From Alisma plantago-aquatica (lineage: Eukaryota; Streptophyta; Magnoliopsida; Alismatales; Alismataceae), in contig OY856409.1 in the NCBI GenBank assembly GCA_963693085.1, positions 1,167,852,749 to 1,167,916,748 on the forward strand: a stretch of 64,000 nt of DNA, read 5' to 3'. The first letter of the stretch is position 1. Each line of letters starts with the position of its first letter. Shown piece by piece: positions 34,230 through 46,740 of the stretch. The position numbers and the translations under genes were made by a program. Below the pieces are notes generated by a model that was not told the origin of the DNA, searched no databases, and saw nothing but the letters and a program-made list of their open reading frames with translations.

Positions 34230-35341
34230 CTCTCTCTCTTCTTCACTGCGGTATGGTAGACTTTAGTGTTTCTATCTCCATCCTCAATCCACATCATCTG
34301 ACTCCTCTGCCAAAAATACATTTCATGTGCCTTGTCTAGCTGTCTTAATCTTTTGCTAGTGTCTTCTTCATTCAAAATAGCTTGCTCATCTAACGGTTTG
34401 TATCTCAACTCGGTAGAGGCATCATTGAAATTTTTTTTAGCCTTGATCAACAGATTCACAATATTGACTTTCTGTTTAGACCATCTCTTCAGAATAATCT
34501 TTGTTCTTTGGAGTTTCTTCAACACCACATACAACGGGTTCCCTGTAAAAGGTTCCATCCAAGCTGTTCTAACCACCTCATTGAATCCCTCCCAGTCACA
34601 CAAAAAATTCAAGAATCTGAATGGTTTAACCGTGTGAGGTTGTCTGTTGAGGTTTACTCTCATCCATGAGTGGTCACTGAAATAATGACTACCCAGTTCA
34701 GTAATAGCATGTGGAAACAAGTCTAGCCAGGCTTCATTCACCATGCATCTATCAAGCATACTCACGATCATTCTCTTGCTACACTGGTTATTGTTCCACG
34801 TCACTCTGTCGCCTATGTTATTCAATTCAATTAGACCAGCTTGTTCAATGGCTAAGTTGAAACTCTCCATGACTCTATGTGGGACCTTCCTGCCCCCATA
34901 CTTCTCCCTCGATCTTCTAGTGTTATTAAAGTCACCAAGCACTAACCATGAAATCTCAGACTGAGCAGTTTGTGCCATACTCTCCCATAACCTTTCCCTG
35001 TCGCGATTGAGTGTTTTTCCATAAATGCTAGACACAACCGCAGAGAAACCCCCTGGTTAAAGTAACTCACAGTGACCATTTGGTCTGATACCTTGAAAGG
35101 TTCCACCTACCAGATATCATTCTTCCATCCAACCACGATTCTACCTCCTTCCGCCTGGTCATTTTGACAAACAACCCCAACCAAGGGGAAACAGAGTAGC
35201 TATCCTATCCCTAGTACACCTTTTGATCCTTGTCTCGAAAATAAAGATTATCTCCGTCTTCATCTCATTTAGGATACTCTTGAACTTTCTTTGCGTCCTA
35301 GGAAAGGATGCCCCTCGCACATTCCATGCAAGAATGGACAT
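34226..35341 (-). pseudogene. LINE ORF2 endonuclease domain
   Basis: It starts at MSILAWNVRGA (35341) with the endonuclease Asn motif, then IFIFETRIK with the Glu motif, and is broken near 35159-35035. The longer piece (35035-34226) has WLVLGDFNNTRRSREK and SHYFSDHSWMRV, the GDFN and SDH catalytic motifs. It also carries the long linker before the RT. A frameshift at about 34228 precedes the RT piece. Confidence 0.8.
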
Positions 35342-35762
35342 TAAGAGATTTGCTTATGGCCTCCCCCCTCCCAGGTTTGGCCTTCCCCTTATCTTTTGCA
35401 GCAGCCGAGCTTCTGGTCTGTTTCGGGCTTCTGATTCTCTTTCCCCTGTTCAAATCTTCTGGCAGCTCCTCATCCACATCATTCAAGATGTCGAACTGAT
35501 TCACTGTCAGACTTCCCTCTTCACGTGTGTCATTTTTTTCCACCTCAACCACCTTTGTACCTTTACTTTTATTGTTACTGACTTCAGTGAATTCACCTGC
35601 CTCCTTAGAGTCACCAGCAAGTTGTTCGACTTCAGTGGTGGTGCGAGCCACCTCCCCTTCCTCAAGCACAATAGCCTCAGTAACCTTGAGATTAGTAGTA
35701 ACAATTGGCTCAACCGGATGAACTGTCCTCCCACTCGACGACGAGTGAGACTTGGATCTTGT

Positions 35763-36453
35763 CTATGTTTTACATGCTCGATGAAATTTCCCAGCTACTA
35801 TCGGAGGAGAAGCCATCGCTACATCACTTGTTTCCCCCGGGCATTCACCTTCACTGTGACCAAACACCTTGCACTTGTCGCATTTATCAGGTAAAGCTTC
35901 ATACATGACTTTGACTTCCCATTCACCTCCGTCTGGAAGTTCCACCATGACCAGCGGCGATGACTCTTTCTCAACAACTATGTCAACACAAAACCTAGCG
36001 CAACCTAGCATACTGCCATCAGGTCTGCGATCTATAGCTCTCGGTTCTCCAATGGCATGAGCAATGACAGTAATGGCCCGAGCAGACCAATGTTCGCCCA
36101 CGTAAGGGAGGGAGACCCATACAGGTGTAGTCTTCAGAGCGGCCCTCCTGATATCAGCCTCAGGTGTAAAACGACATCAGAGCGCCCCTCCTGATATCAA
36201 CCTCAAGTGTACAACGACGAACCAAGACCAGCTGGTCATCGAAAAACCAGGGTCCGACTGATAGGGCCACCTCGATATCCCTTTCATTTGCAAATCTGGC
36301 AAGAATAAGGCCATTTACTAGAGTAAATACCTCCAGCTCACCTCTGGGCTTCCAGGTACTCAACATCCATCCTCTAAGATGGAGCACCGACGCCTTCTTC
36401 CTAACCACTTGGATGATGGTAGAGTACCGATGGTTATCATCCATCTCCTCCAT
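35763..36453 (-). pseudogene. LINE ORF1 (DUF4283-type with zinc knuckle), frame broken
   Basis: The first piece (36453-36160) has the plant LINE ORF1 pattern LNGLILARF-like (LVNGLILARFANERDIEVAL) and VGPWFFDDQLVLVRR. The second (36101-35763) has GEPRAIDRRP-type text and a CCHC knuckle, CDKCKVFGHSEGEC. The two pieces are separated by a 43-bp tandem duplication at 36135-36220, which shifts the frame. A low-complexity tail continues to about 35340. Confidence 0.75.
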
Positions 36454-36480
36454 GATCGGGCTAGTGAACTGCGTCCAGGT

Positions 36481-37265
36481 TCTTTCATCACCTTCCCGGA
36501 AATCCTATTTGGGAATTCATTTGTAGTGTAAACATCATATTGTTTATACTAAAATCCGTCTTGCTTATATTAGGAACTTCAACTACCCATATTCTTATAC
36601 TCATGAAAATATATCAATAAATATAGAAGAATTTCTGTGGTTGGTGTAAAAGGAATGCACAAAAAAGTAAGAAATTAGGATAAAAGAGATTTCACCTAAT
36701 ATTTTTGAAGGAAAACTAAGAAGAACTATGTATTAGGGTTGTAATTGGATACAGGTAGACCCGTAAACCCACAAATTCTGGACTCTTTAAAAATCGGGTC
36801 TAAATTTTTGTATTAATATACCCGTGGACCTGAATACACTTGGACCCACATATAAGCGATTCCACTGAGCGTATGCTTAGACATAAACCCGCTAGACCCG
36901 TGGACCCACTATGCATAAATAACTAATTAAATAAAATGTTAATTATATGATACTTTCCTAGTCTAACTAATGTAATGCTTGAGATTATACCCCACTTTAA
37001 TTACAATAAGGTTGAGACTACTCGAGAATTAACTATTCTCATTACAATCATGAGAATAATATGTTAACTTAAAACTAAAATTATTACATGATACGTTACA
37101 TAATTAAAACGTTATGACGATGACTACAAATATCTAATAAATTAACTCAATTAATCTTCAATATGAAAAGTATTTAATGCTAATATCCTTTGCAATAACA
37201 ATATCTCGTTGTATGAAAACATATATAATGTAATCATAATTTTTCTGATAATACGGGTCTAGAAC
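36481..37265. other. AT-rich spacer between LINE and CACTA element
   Basis: No open frame of note and no recognisable repeat boundary. Confidence 0.4.
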
Positions 37266-37930
37266 CACTAGCAAAGATTTCTCCTCTAGCATCGGTTAAA
37301 GTAGCCCTATAACGTCAGTTTTCTACCGACACCTAAGTGGGCCACACTACAATTATGAATCTTCTATCATTTTTTCGAGAACAGTCAAACTGACGACATA
37401 GATCAAGCAATAGTTACCATGAAAATATAAACCAATGACTCAACCAACACTTAGAGGGATAAAGAGTCATGAAATCACTTTATGTCGTCAGTTCTAGGAA
37501 AACAAATGACATTATAGTCAAACTTTCTTATCAGTTAAATCACCATAATTGACGTTGTACTTCCTTATCAGGTAAAAATTAACTGATCAACGTAGATGTG
37601 TCATCGATTATGGAAAAGTAGCGGACACCAAAGATGTACAATGTCGATTGTTTTAGAATGATCAATGCCACAAGTCAGTTGGTAGAACAACCGTGCTGCC
37701 AAAAAAACCATTATAAATATGCTATGTCAGTTTGTTTTTAAAGAAAATCAACGCTACAAGCCAACTGATAGCATGACTGTGCTGTCCAACACGACTACTT
37801 TATAACAATTATGTTTCCAGCTCAAAGAGAAAACCGATGACACAGTTTTCCTATAGCGTTGGTTTCTCACAAAGGCCTACAACATCAATTTTTTTTGTAA
37901 CAATCGACAACATAGTTATGTTAAAAAAAA
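37266..37930. repeat. CACTA terminal and subterminal repeat region
   Basis: CACTAG terminus followed by many short direct and inverted variants of CGTCAGTT / AACCGAC / CTATAGCGTTGG. Such arrays bind the element's own transposase in known En/Spm elements. The exact terminus is a judgement: CACTACAATT at about 37345 is an alternative, but the repeats already begin left of it. Confidence 0.55.
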
Positions 37931-39695
37931 TAGTAGGTCCGCAAACCTACTATCTAGTAGTTTAGCAGGATGTAGAACCTACAGTTCATTAGAACTACAA
38001 GTTCCATCCTGTGTTCAACTTAACAACAAGCCAACACACCTGCAAAATCTACAATAACAAACACACACACATGATTCATCCGCCCACATAGTTTTCCATT
38101 CTTCAACAACACTTAATTCCATTCCCATTCCCATACACAATTCAGAAAATATACATACAAGATTAATTCTCCAATTTCAATTTCATGACATGTTCAAATG
38201 TGTTTCTTATTGTATTCATTCATATTAACATTCATTTACACACATGCATATATGCACACATCATTCACATATACACCAATAATTCATTCACATCAAATTT
38301 GAGGTTGTAGAAAGTCATAACCACCACATGTATGTAAAATTAAATTACATTAAAGTTTAGCAAACTCATATTTTATCCCAACCATATTCAAACTTGACTT
38401 TATTAATAAAGGTGTGTGTCCACTCTTCTCATTTCACATCTATCTCTTCTTTTGTACAAGGCTCTGTCATGTCAAACAATTGCAATGACATAATTCAAGA
38501 GTTTGATTTTTTTTTCATATATATCAAATGTGAATATTTATTTATGATGATCAAGACTATATAGATTACATTTTGTATACAATGGATGTCTCGTGCCACA
38601 TATTTGACAATCAGGCCCATATATCACACCACGTAGTATCTGTATGCCCAACCATTGTCTTGTATACCACACTATTAATTTACAATTATGTGGAATGTTA
38701 ATAAACAAAAGTAAGTATAGTTGGCATGTGTATGCATTGGAGACAAAAAATACCAAAATATTCTTCCAAGTTAATGATTTCTTTTTCTTATCTACATTTC
38801 CTCCAACCTTTTGATATCTTTAATTGGACTATCAGTTAAAGTAACACATTTGGTTTAATAAATAGTCATGGAATTAATGATGCAAACATTAAAATATATT
38901 GATGGATATAAAAATTTACTCACATAAATAATGCCTTCTTCCTTGTGTTTCCTCACTATCTACTTCCTCACTCAAAAGATATAGATAATACACAATTAGC
39001 ATCTAGGAGAATAAACAATAATAGACAATGATTATTATTGAGTTAAAAGAAAGAAAACAAAATAAAACTTAAAATTTGCAATGCAATGTAATTCATAAGT
39101 CAAAATTATAAGCAAAGTGCCCAAAAATTACCCAATGAAATGAGATATAATCACGTTCTTTTCCACATTATCAAAATATTTAATTACAATAGAGCAATAA
39201 TTGCTAACAAATTTTGGGTCTTTATCTATATATATAATCAATGATGGAACTAGAAATGCCAAATAGGTTAGTGTGAGCTCTCTACACATCCTATATAAGT
39301 GGCTAAAAAATGTATATGTATGCATTAATATGTAAGAAAATAGATGAACATATAATTTCACATATATAAAATGAGGTATTTGGCCATAAGATCTCACCAA
39401 ATCCAAAGTTATATCACATTGTCTTCAACCAAGCGTAAGTAAACAACTCCCCAACATCTTGCATGAGTACACTAGTATCATGAGCTTTACCTACATCGTC
39501 CTCCCTAATATAGATCATCATAGTTGACAATTCTTTGTTTATTAATATTGTCAACCCCCTAGATGTAGGACCTAGCGACTCGAATCAGTCTTTGCATTCA
39601 AGTAGGCAATTGAAAATCTGGAGGAGGAAGTGGATGATGACTAGTATGGGGTTTCTTAGGTGCTATGACACATATATATATATGTATGTATATAG
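37931..39695. other. Non-coding 3' part of the CACTA element
   Basis: AT-rich with no supported gene. Open frames at 38538 and 39128 show no family resemblance. Confidence 0.35.
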
Positions 39696-40088
39696 AGTCA
39701 GGCTAGAATACACTCGAGTGTACAGATCGCACGAATACACTCAAGTGTGTTTGCATATCAAGACTATTTTTTGCAAAATGTAAACCATTGATCTTCACCG
39801 TCATGCTATAACTAGGCTACATACAAATTTTGAGCCCATTTGGATAATTGTAAGTCACTCATCCAAGGGCAACAAAATCGACGCGCGAAACTAATGTGAA
39901 ATGCATAATTTTTGCGGTCTTCATAACATGAGCTATACATATCCAAATGTGCTCAAATTTTGCGTATGAGTTGTTCACCAGATGTTTAAGAAGATCAATG
40001 GATTAGATTTTCAAAATAAAATATTGCATCATGAAAAACTACTTGAGTGTATCCCGCTCCGGATACACTCGAGTGTATTCTAGCCTGA

Positions 40089-40090
<2 letters not shown>
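39696..40090 (+). mobile_element. MITE-like element, copy C
   Basis: 395 bp with AGTCAGGCTAGAATACA ends. Near-identical to the reverse complement of copy B. Flanked by TATATGTATGTATATAG on the left and (CT)n(TA)n on the right. Confidence 0.82.
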
Positions 40091-40124
<34 letters not shown>

Positions 40125-40500
40125 TACCAATTATATGTACAAGTAGAAAAGAATCACAAATACACCCGCAATGAAAATTTAGCATACATCAACATAGACA
40201 ACTCCAACTTTCTGGCCATGCAACCAAACTCCCTTATCCATCACCTATCATCTCATGGTCGGGGTGGGCATGTGACCGTGCTATCTGTTTCCAAGAAGGA
40301 TAGACAAGCCTGATAGACACACAAACCACATTAGTGAGCATTTGATGTCCATGAATCATGTCACCTGAAGGAGTGGGAAAACCTCACCCACTACAACGAC
40401 ATATTGATCTTCTAGTAAAAGGTAACACAATGTCAACCCCTACAAATTGGTATTATATACACCTAAACACAAACATATTATAAATTCATCTGAAAGACTA

Positions 40501-41900
40501 TTATATCACAAAAAGACTTACACCGGATGTGCTAGCTTGTGGGTCCATGGGATTACTTCCAACCACCTCTCTCATAGGGGGGTCCACCTCATATGAAGAG
40601 TAGAGAGGCACAATGACTGTTTGAGGAGGTAGAGAATGAGAAGCATGATACAGTCTCGTTGCATCCTCTATTTCCTTTGTAATCAAGTCTTGCACCCACT
40701 CTTCTGACTCGACTCTTTTCTTGACAAATTTGCACTTATTTGATGACCAAAAAAAGGATCTTATACCAACACTAGTCCCAGTGACCCTAACACTACTAGG
40801 ATTCTCTGGAGTACCTAGAGCTAATGTCAATTTATCCCTTTGGCCATTAGGGATGAGTTTGCCTTTATTTCTTTGCTCATAGAGCTCCCGATAATCATCA
40901 TAAATAGTAATTGGTAAGTAAAACATAACAACTAGTAATCAAGGTAAAAAATGAACATATAGTGTGCAAAGTTGAATTTACCATTTTTAAAGTAACCTCA
41001 GTGGCTGTGGGGATGGGTATTTCTCCAGATCGATTTGTCCTTGCAAATATCCACTCTTCATAGTGAAGTAATGGTGCATGAGTAGTAGAAGACTCAGTAG
41101 TCATAGGAGTATGCTGCTCAGTAGAAGACACTTCTAGTTTCTTTTGCCTCTACATATTGTAGCCATCCAGACCCAAGTTGTGGTTGTGCACATTCTTTGC
41201 ATGCCTTTCTTTTTTAGCATCATATAAGGCCTGGTTAATCCAAATTATATGTTAATTATGTAATACATTGAATTCATCTAATTAGTCATTAAGATATGTA
41301 CAAATAAATTAATGAGGTTTAACTCCTTGAATTTATTTGTTTGTGTTGAAGCACTCGACATTTCTCATGCCTTCAGGTCAAGATAGGCCCATTGCTTAGT
41401 GGAAGACTTCTTCTTCTTATTGTCTATTAGGTATTATCTTGTCAAACTTGTCCTATAATTCCGTAATAGCCTTCCATTGCATTGCATCAACACTTTACGA
41501 TGTTTTTCATCAAGATCAAAGATGCTCTACAAGATTTCATATACTTAATGACATATTTATAAAAAAGAATTGTGAATATCTTTAAAAAGAAAAATATCTC
41601 ATAGATAAGTCCTTTCATACGTAGTGTTTCTTGGAAGGATCAAATTTATGCCAAGATTCTATTATTATATTCACTTTTCTGCAAGTAAGAACCCCTAGAC
41701 ATCACACAAAATTAGTATGATTCTTCCCAACATGATTTCATGCATCATCAAGGTCAACAGTCAGCTTCGACCCTTTACCCCTTTGTGCTATTAACTTGTT
41801 CATCAAGCTGGTGCCTCTTCTACGTGCACAATCATTATGTTCCTCTACAAAGATAGAAAAACACTTAGGGTCCACATCCTTAGGATGCTCATCCTAAAAT
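40501..41900 (-). pseudogene. CACTA TNP1-like protein (Ptta/En_Spm family)
   Basis: The clearest pieces are 40926-40501 (DDYRELYEQRNKGKLIPNGQ, then KLTLALGTPENPSSVRVTG) and 41131-40898 (LHYEEWIFARTNRSGEIPIP), in the order of the plant Ptta/En_Spm transposase domain. Weaker matches continue to about 41900 (ESWHKFDPSKKHYV, AKNVHNHNLGLDGYN). Introns or decay between pieces are not resolved. It lies downstream of tnp2, as in other CACTA elements. Confidence 0.65.
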
Positions 41901-42179
41901 CATCAAGAAGCACATATAAGTGATAGAAAATGTAAAATGAACATCTATGTAATAATTGTGATAAAGAATGTAAAATTCATATCTACGTAACTTACACCTT
42001 TCATGGTGCCCATAATCGCGATGCACATCATCATGGTTCTCATCCTCACGGTCAGACGCCACCTAAAAAATAATCAAAGAATGAAATATAAGTGACAAAG
42101 AATGAAAAATGTACTCAAAATAAAGAATGTAAAATGCACATCTAGAATATAAAAATAAAATACATACATCTAGTATTGG

Positions 42180-42650
42180 TTAGATCTTTGATCAATTAAT
42201 ATTCCTTCTATGTGATCTCCATGCAGATATAAGTCAGTGTTAGCATTAACATTTGGTGTTGGCAAGCCAAGTGAGAATGCACCGGAGTCATCATATTTGT
42301 CATAGTACTCTTCTTCATCTATATGATCTGCAATGAACTGCCTTTTTCCATGAAGAACAACATGCCATTTTTTATTTTTGGGATCATCGATGTAGAATAC
42401 TTGCTACTCCTGTGATGCCATTATGAATGGTTCACCCTTCTTGCCAATTTTTTCAAAAATAATGTAAAACCCAATTCATCCACTACAACTCCTTTAGTGT
42501 TATTAACCCAATTACACCTAAAGACGTTAACTCTAAAATATGTATAGTCAAACTCCCATATGTCTTTAATGACATCGTAACATTATATTTAAGCTTCACA
42601 TGAACTCTTATCCTTTGGACTAAAACAATACAATGAATACACTTGAAGGG
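42180..42650 (-). pseudogene. CACTA transposase, DUF4216 segment
   Basis: Minus-strand reading gives DIWEFDYTYFRVNVFRCNWV, then after a frameshift and one stop VFYIDDPKNKKWHVVLHGKR and EEYYDKYDDSGAFSLGLP. This is the DUF4216 region and the C-terminal tail of CACTA tnp2 proteins. Confidence 0.75.
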
Positions 42651-45600
42651 TGATGTAAGGAGTGGGACCCGAAAAGGGATCCACTCCCTACTTAATTTGA
42701 GGAATAAACTTATTTATCCAAACATACAAACAAGCATGCTCGAATAAGTTAAAATTTTCATTTCTAAAATATGGTATACAATAATAAACAAAGTATAGCA
42801 ACAGAATAATACATCATGACTATATTCAATTTTATAAGATAACAAAAGAATATCCCATTAAGGGTTTTACATGAAAGTACAACATCAAGATTTAAGTAGA
42901 TGGATATCTAAACTATCACAAATCTATCTATCATTAAGAGTCATCTACATAAGCCAGGTCCATATCTACATATCATGTCCTCCATGTCTTACACCTGGGG
43001 TTGGAAGCATACCCCAAAAGAGAAGATAAAATTGAAGTTGTTAGCATAAAATCCGATATGAGCATATTAATTGAGGATTGAGCAACATTAGGAAAAGGAC
43101 TTGAAATATAGCAAGGCTTCCCATAGAAGAGGAAAGTACTACCCAAGTGGATATAAGGAGAATATGAATTGCAATTAGATGATAATCAAGAAAAAAACTT
43201 TCCATTAATAAAACATAAGAGTTGTGCCACAAAAGCACACATAAAGAATTTAGGGGACAATACCCGTCACAATAATAAGAAACGTGCATGCATTTGAGAT
43301 AGGCATGACACTAGTGAACTATAAACAACAATGGCTGCTAAGGATCTTAACATTAAAATCTAATAGAGTAAGGCACACAACCGAACTGCCAAATATATAT
43401 AAATTAGGCACAAAACCCAAGTATGGGGCACATGACTTCCATCCTAAAATAGCATGGGCACATAACCCAGAGTATGAGGCAAATAAACTCCATCTAAAAA
43501 ATAAAGGACAAATAGCCCCATAAAACCAAAGAACTTATATGTCTCTAGGGATACTGAATCACAAAGCATGAAAATGAAGAGTCAAGTAAAAATTCAATCA
43601 TATAAATAGATCTAATAAGGTTCCCATCACATAAATGGACAATATAAAACACCCACCACAAAAGTGGGCAAAATAGTTCATATCCACAATTAGTGTTTCA
43701 TCTAAAGTAAAGTATAATATAGAGTCAATAAGAACAACCAACAGAGTAATATGATTACAAGATATAAAGCAACATAGAATGTTTCACATGAAATAAATTC
43801 TCAAAAGAGAGAGAAATTATGTTGGCTAATTTGTCCATAGGACCAAGAGAGATATAAAAAGTGGGTGATTTCTCAATAGGATAAACAGGGATGAAACATA
43901 CCTTACTTACATATGCCCAGGGTCAAAACCCTAATTCCTTATCAATCCACAAGTAACCTATCAAAGACATATATGAGATTAGGGTTAGGTTTACATTAAT
44001 TTCATAAACCCTAAAACTCACCTCTTTATTATTAACAAACGAGGGTATAAAAATCATTTCAGATTTCAGATTACATTTTTCTAGGTCCATAGCATATTTT
44101 ACTTTATTTTTTGACTTACAAGTTATTATATATGAATTTTAGAAAATATAACCAATTAGATAAATCCTTGAAAAATCACATAGCTAGTATATCAAAATTA
44201 GGTGATGGAAATAAAATCATTGGATAGAGAAAACCTACATGATTCCAAAACACATTTTATTTTTATTTTTTGATTTATAGATTGATTACTATGAATTTTT
44301 AAGATAAATATATTTATTGGTTTACTTAAAAAATTTCATTAAACAACTACTGATATGTCCCCACATATGATTAATAACTATACAGAATGATAGGGGCACA
44401 CTGGTACATTACCCATGCCCAAATCTGTGTAACCAATCTAATTCAAAAAGCAAAAAGATTGAAAAGCCCATAGTTGCATGACAGAAATCAAATATACCAG
44501 GGTGTTGTCTAGTAACTTACCCCACCTGATTCTCCTTCAATCACCAATTTCTTGCGAACAATCCCAATGATAAAAAATAAGGAACTCAACATCTGCACAA
44601 CTATGGCGAATTGGTAGTCGGTGACCAGAGGGAAAACTCAAGCAAAATTCGTCAAGGATGGTTTGGTGGTTCCTTGTGAATTCAGAGAGCCAACATAAAT
44701 CAAAACCATGGAATAGGGTACGAACAAGGCGTTACACAGAAGAAAAGGATGGAACCATGATCACACAATTTACTAAGTATAGGGGGGCAAGACAAATGCC
44801 TAAATTAAGAATGACAGTGTCTTGAAAATCTACACGAGGCCCTATTGAGTAAAGTGGACGGTTGGCGACGACCAAGGTAGTCTCTGCCTTGTGCTGATGA
44901 CACAAAAGCTACTGGGAAAGATGAGAATTGGAAATCAATGGGAATGAGGTTGGAGGGGTTCTAAGAGTTCAGATTGATTGTTGGTAGTCAGATGGAGGTA
45001 GGTGGAAGGATTTATAGTGGTCCGATATCTTAGGGAGGTGAGGAGATGGGAAAGGGAAAGTGAATAGAGGAGAAAACATGGTAATGAAGGCACATATATT
45101 GGGGGCACTTAAAGGTTATGAAGACGCTACAAATTAGGCTGACTTACAGAGGAAAGGAAAGACAAAGACAAGAAAAGCAAATTGCTAGAAAATACAAAAG
45201 AGAGAGAGAGATTGGAGAGTAGAGAAATACACAGAGGTTAAGGTAGGGGGAATGCAATGCCCACACAATCAAGATCTGACAATTAGAAAAGAATCTGAGC
45301 CTTAGATATATCAGGAAAACCCATGTGACACATTGAAACCTAGAACTTTAGGTAACAAGAAATTTGAACAAAGTGATATCAAATATTAGTTCTTTTCTTT
45401 CCTTCTTAGATCAAAGGAGCAATTAAAGCTCAAATAATACCAAATTTGGCACCTAGACTAATTTTTACACATAGAATCTGATTTTTCCATTTTTTTAACT
45501 TTTGGGATCATTAGTTATTTTATTTATTAGTTTAGTTTCTTTCCTTAATGAAATTAAGATAGTTAGGATTTTCTCAATTGATGTGATAATTCACACATAG

Positions 45601-46740
45601 ACTAATGTTGGTGTGTAGAATTTGAATTTGAGACAGATTTCCACTTATGAAGATATTTAATCAATAACATAATATTTTTGGGTTTCTCATATTTTCCTTT
45701 CTGAAGGAAATTAGAATAGAATTATCATTCAAATAATTTAAAACTTGACACCTAAGCTAATTGGGACTAAATATCACAATTTTCCCATCATAGTTCACTT
45801 TAGAGATTTCCTTTTATGAGTTATGGAATCATTAGAATTTTTAGCTCATTGACATTATATTTATCAAAATATTATATCTTTATTATCAACATTCACTTAG
45901 CTGAGTTCTATTATCTTCAATTAATTTCAAAAAGAGTTTTACTATATTATTATGCATGAATTTCCATATTTTACTTATTAATTGTATTAAGTACATTAAT
46001 TCAACATTTATTTAGATAATGGTACGTTATTCATATTTATAGACATGGAAACACCAATTGTTATTCCAAAGACAAGCACACCTCTTATTAAACATATATT
46101 GGTAATTATTTGCATTTTAGTTAGAAAAGGAAACATATGTGGATTTTCTTACATGTTAGCACATAATTGAATTATTATGTTAATATGAGTGTATTATGAT
46201 ATGTGATGTTGATTATAAATCTCATTTGTTTCCAATCCTAAATATGTTATGGGTTACCATTGAGTTAATCATATTATTTGCATTAACAATATTCATTAAG
46301 GCATATCTTTATCCTTGTTTGGTCAAATCTTAGGAACCAATCTTACTAACCTTCTAGACAGGGAATACAATATGATCCTAGATTTCAATAGATCATAGGT
46401 GACTGCACTATTTTTGACGAGACTCTTTCATTTTGACCTTTTGTGTAATATGAATATCCATTTATTCTAAAACCTTCATAAGACATAACATTTATTTTTG
46501 GTTAAAATGCGAGAAATTTGATATTTTAAACAACATTATTTGGTGTTTGAGATAGTTGACAGAAGACTTTATCTTAAAGCCACATAATAAATGTTCTATT
46601 ATGCTCTTTTGCAAGCTACATTGTGCTAGCTCAAGGATAATTTGTCTTGATAAAATTGGTATGTTCTATGATATAAATATCCACTTCATCGATGTTGTTT
46701 AAACATACACGTGTGCTTGTTCCCACAGATCATGACTAAT
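42651..46740. mobile_element. LTR-like insertion between transposase domains
   Basis: DUF4218 and DUF4216 normally sit in one gene, but here about 4 kb of non-coding DNA separates them. The left edge reads TGATGTAAGGAGTGGGACCC directly against transposase sequence. GGATTTATAG at 45008-45017 (minus-strand CTATAAATCC) is promoter-like. No gag or pol is inside. A solo LTR is the best guess. The right edge is uncertain (46400-46740) and no target duplication was found. A long intron is the alternative. Confidence 0.4.

Larger units (their letters stand above)
28540..36480 (-). mobile_element. L1-type LINE retrotransposon, split by a solo LTR
   Basis: The minus-strand order is ORF1 (nucleic-acid binding), AP endonuclease, reverse transcriptase, zf-RVT region, then a terminal A run, seen as the T run at about 28540-28550 on the + strand. 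The element is interrupted at 30054-33412 by a solo LTR, leaving about 4.6 kb of LINE. The 5' limit is approximate and no target duplication was found. Confidence 0.8.

Noticed and set aside
37339..37356. CACTACAATTATGAATC as the CACTA terminus
   Set aside because: Subterminal repeat words already occur to its left, so the CACTAG at 37266 is the better end.
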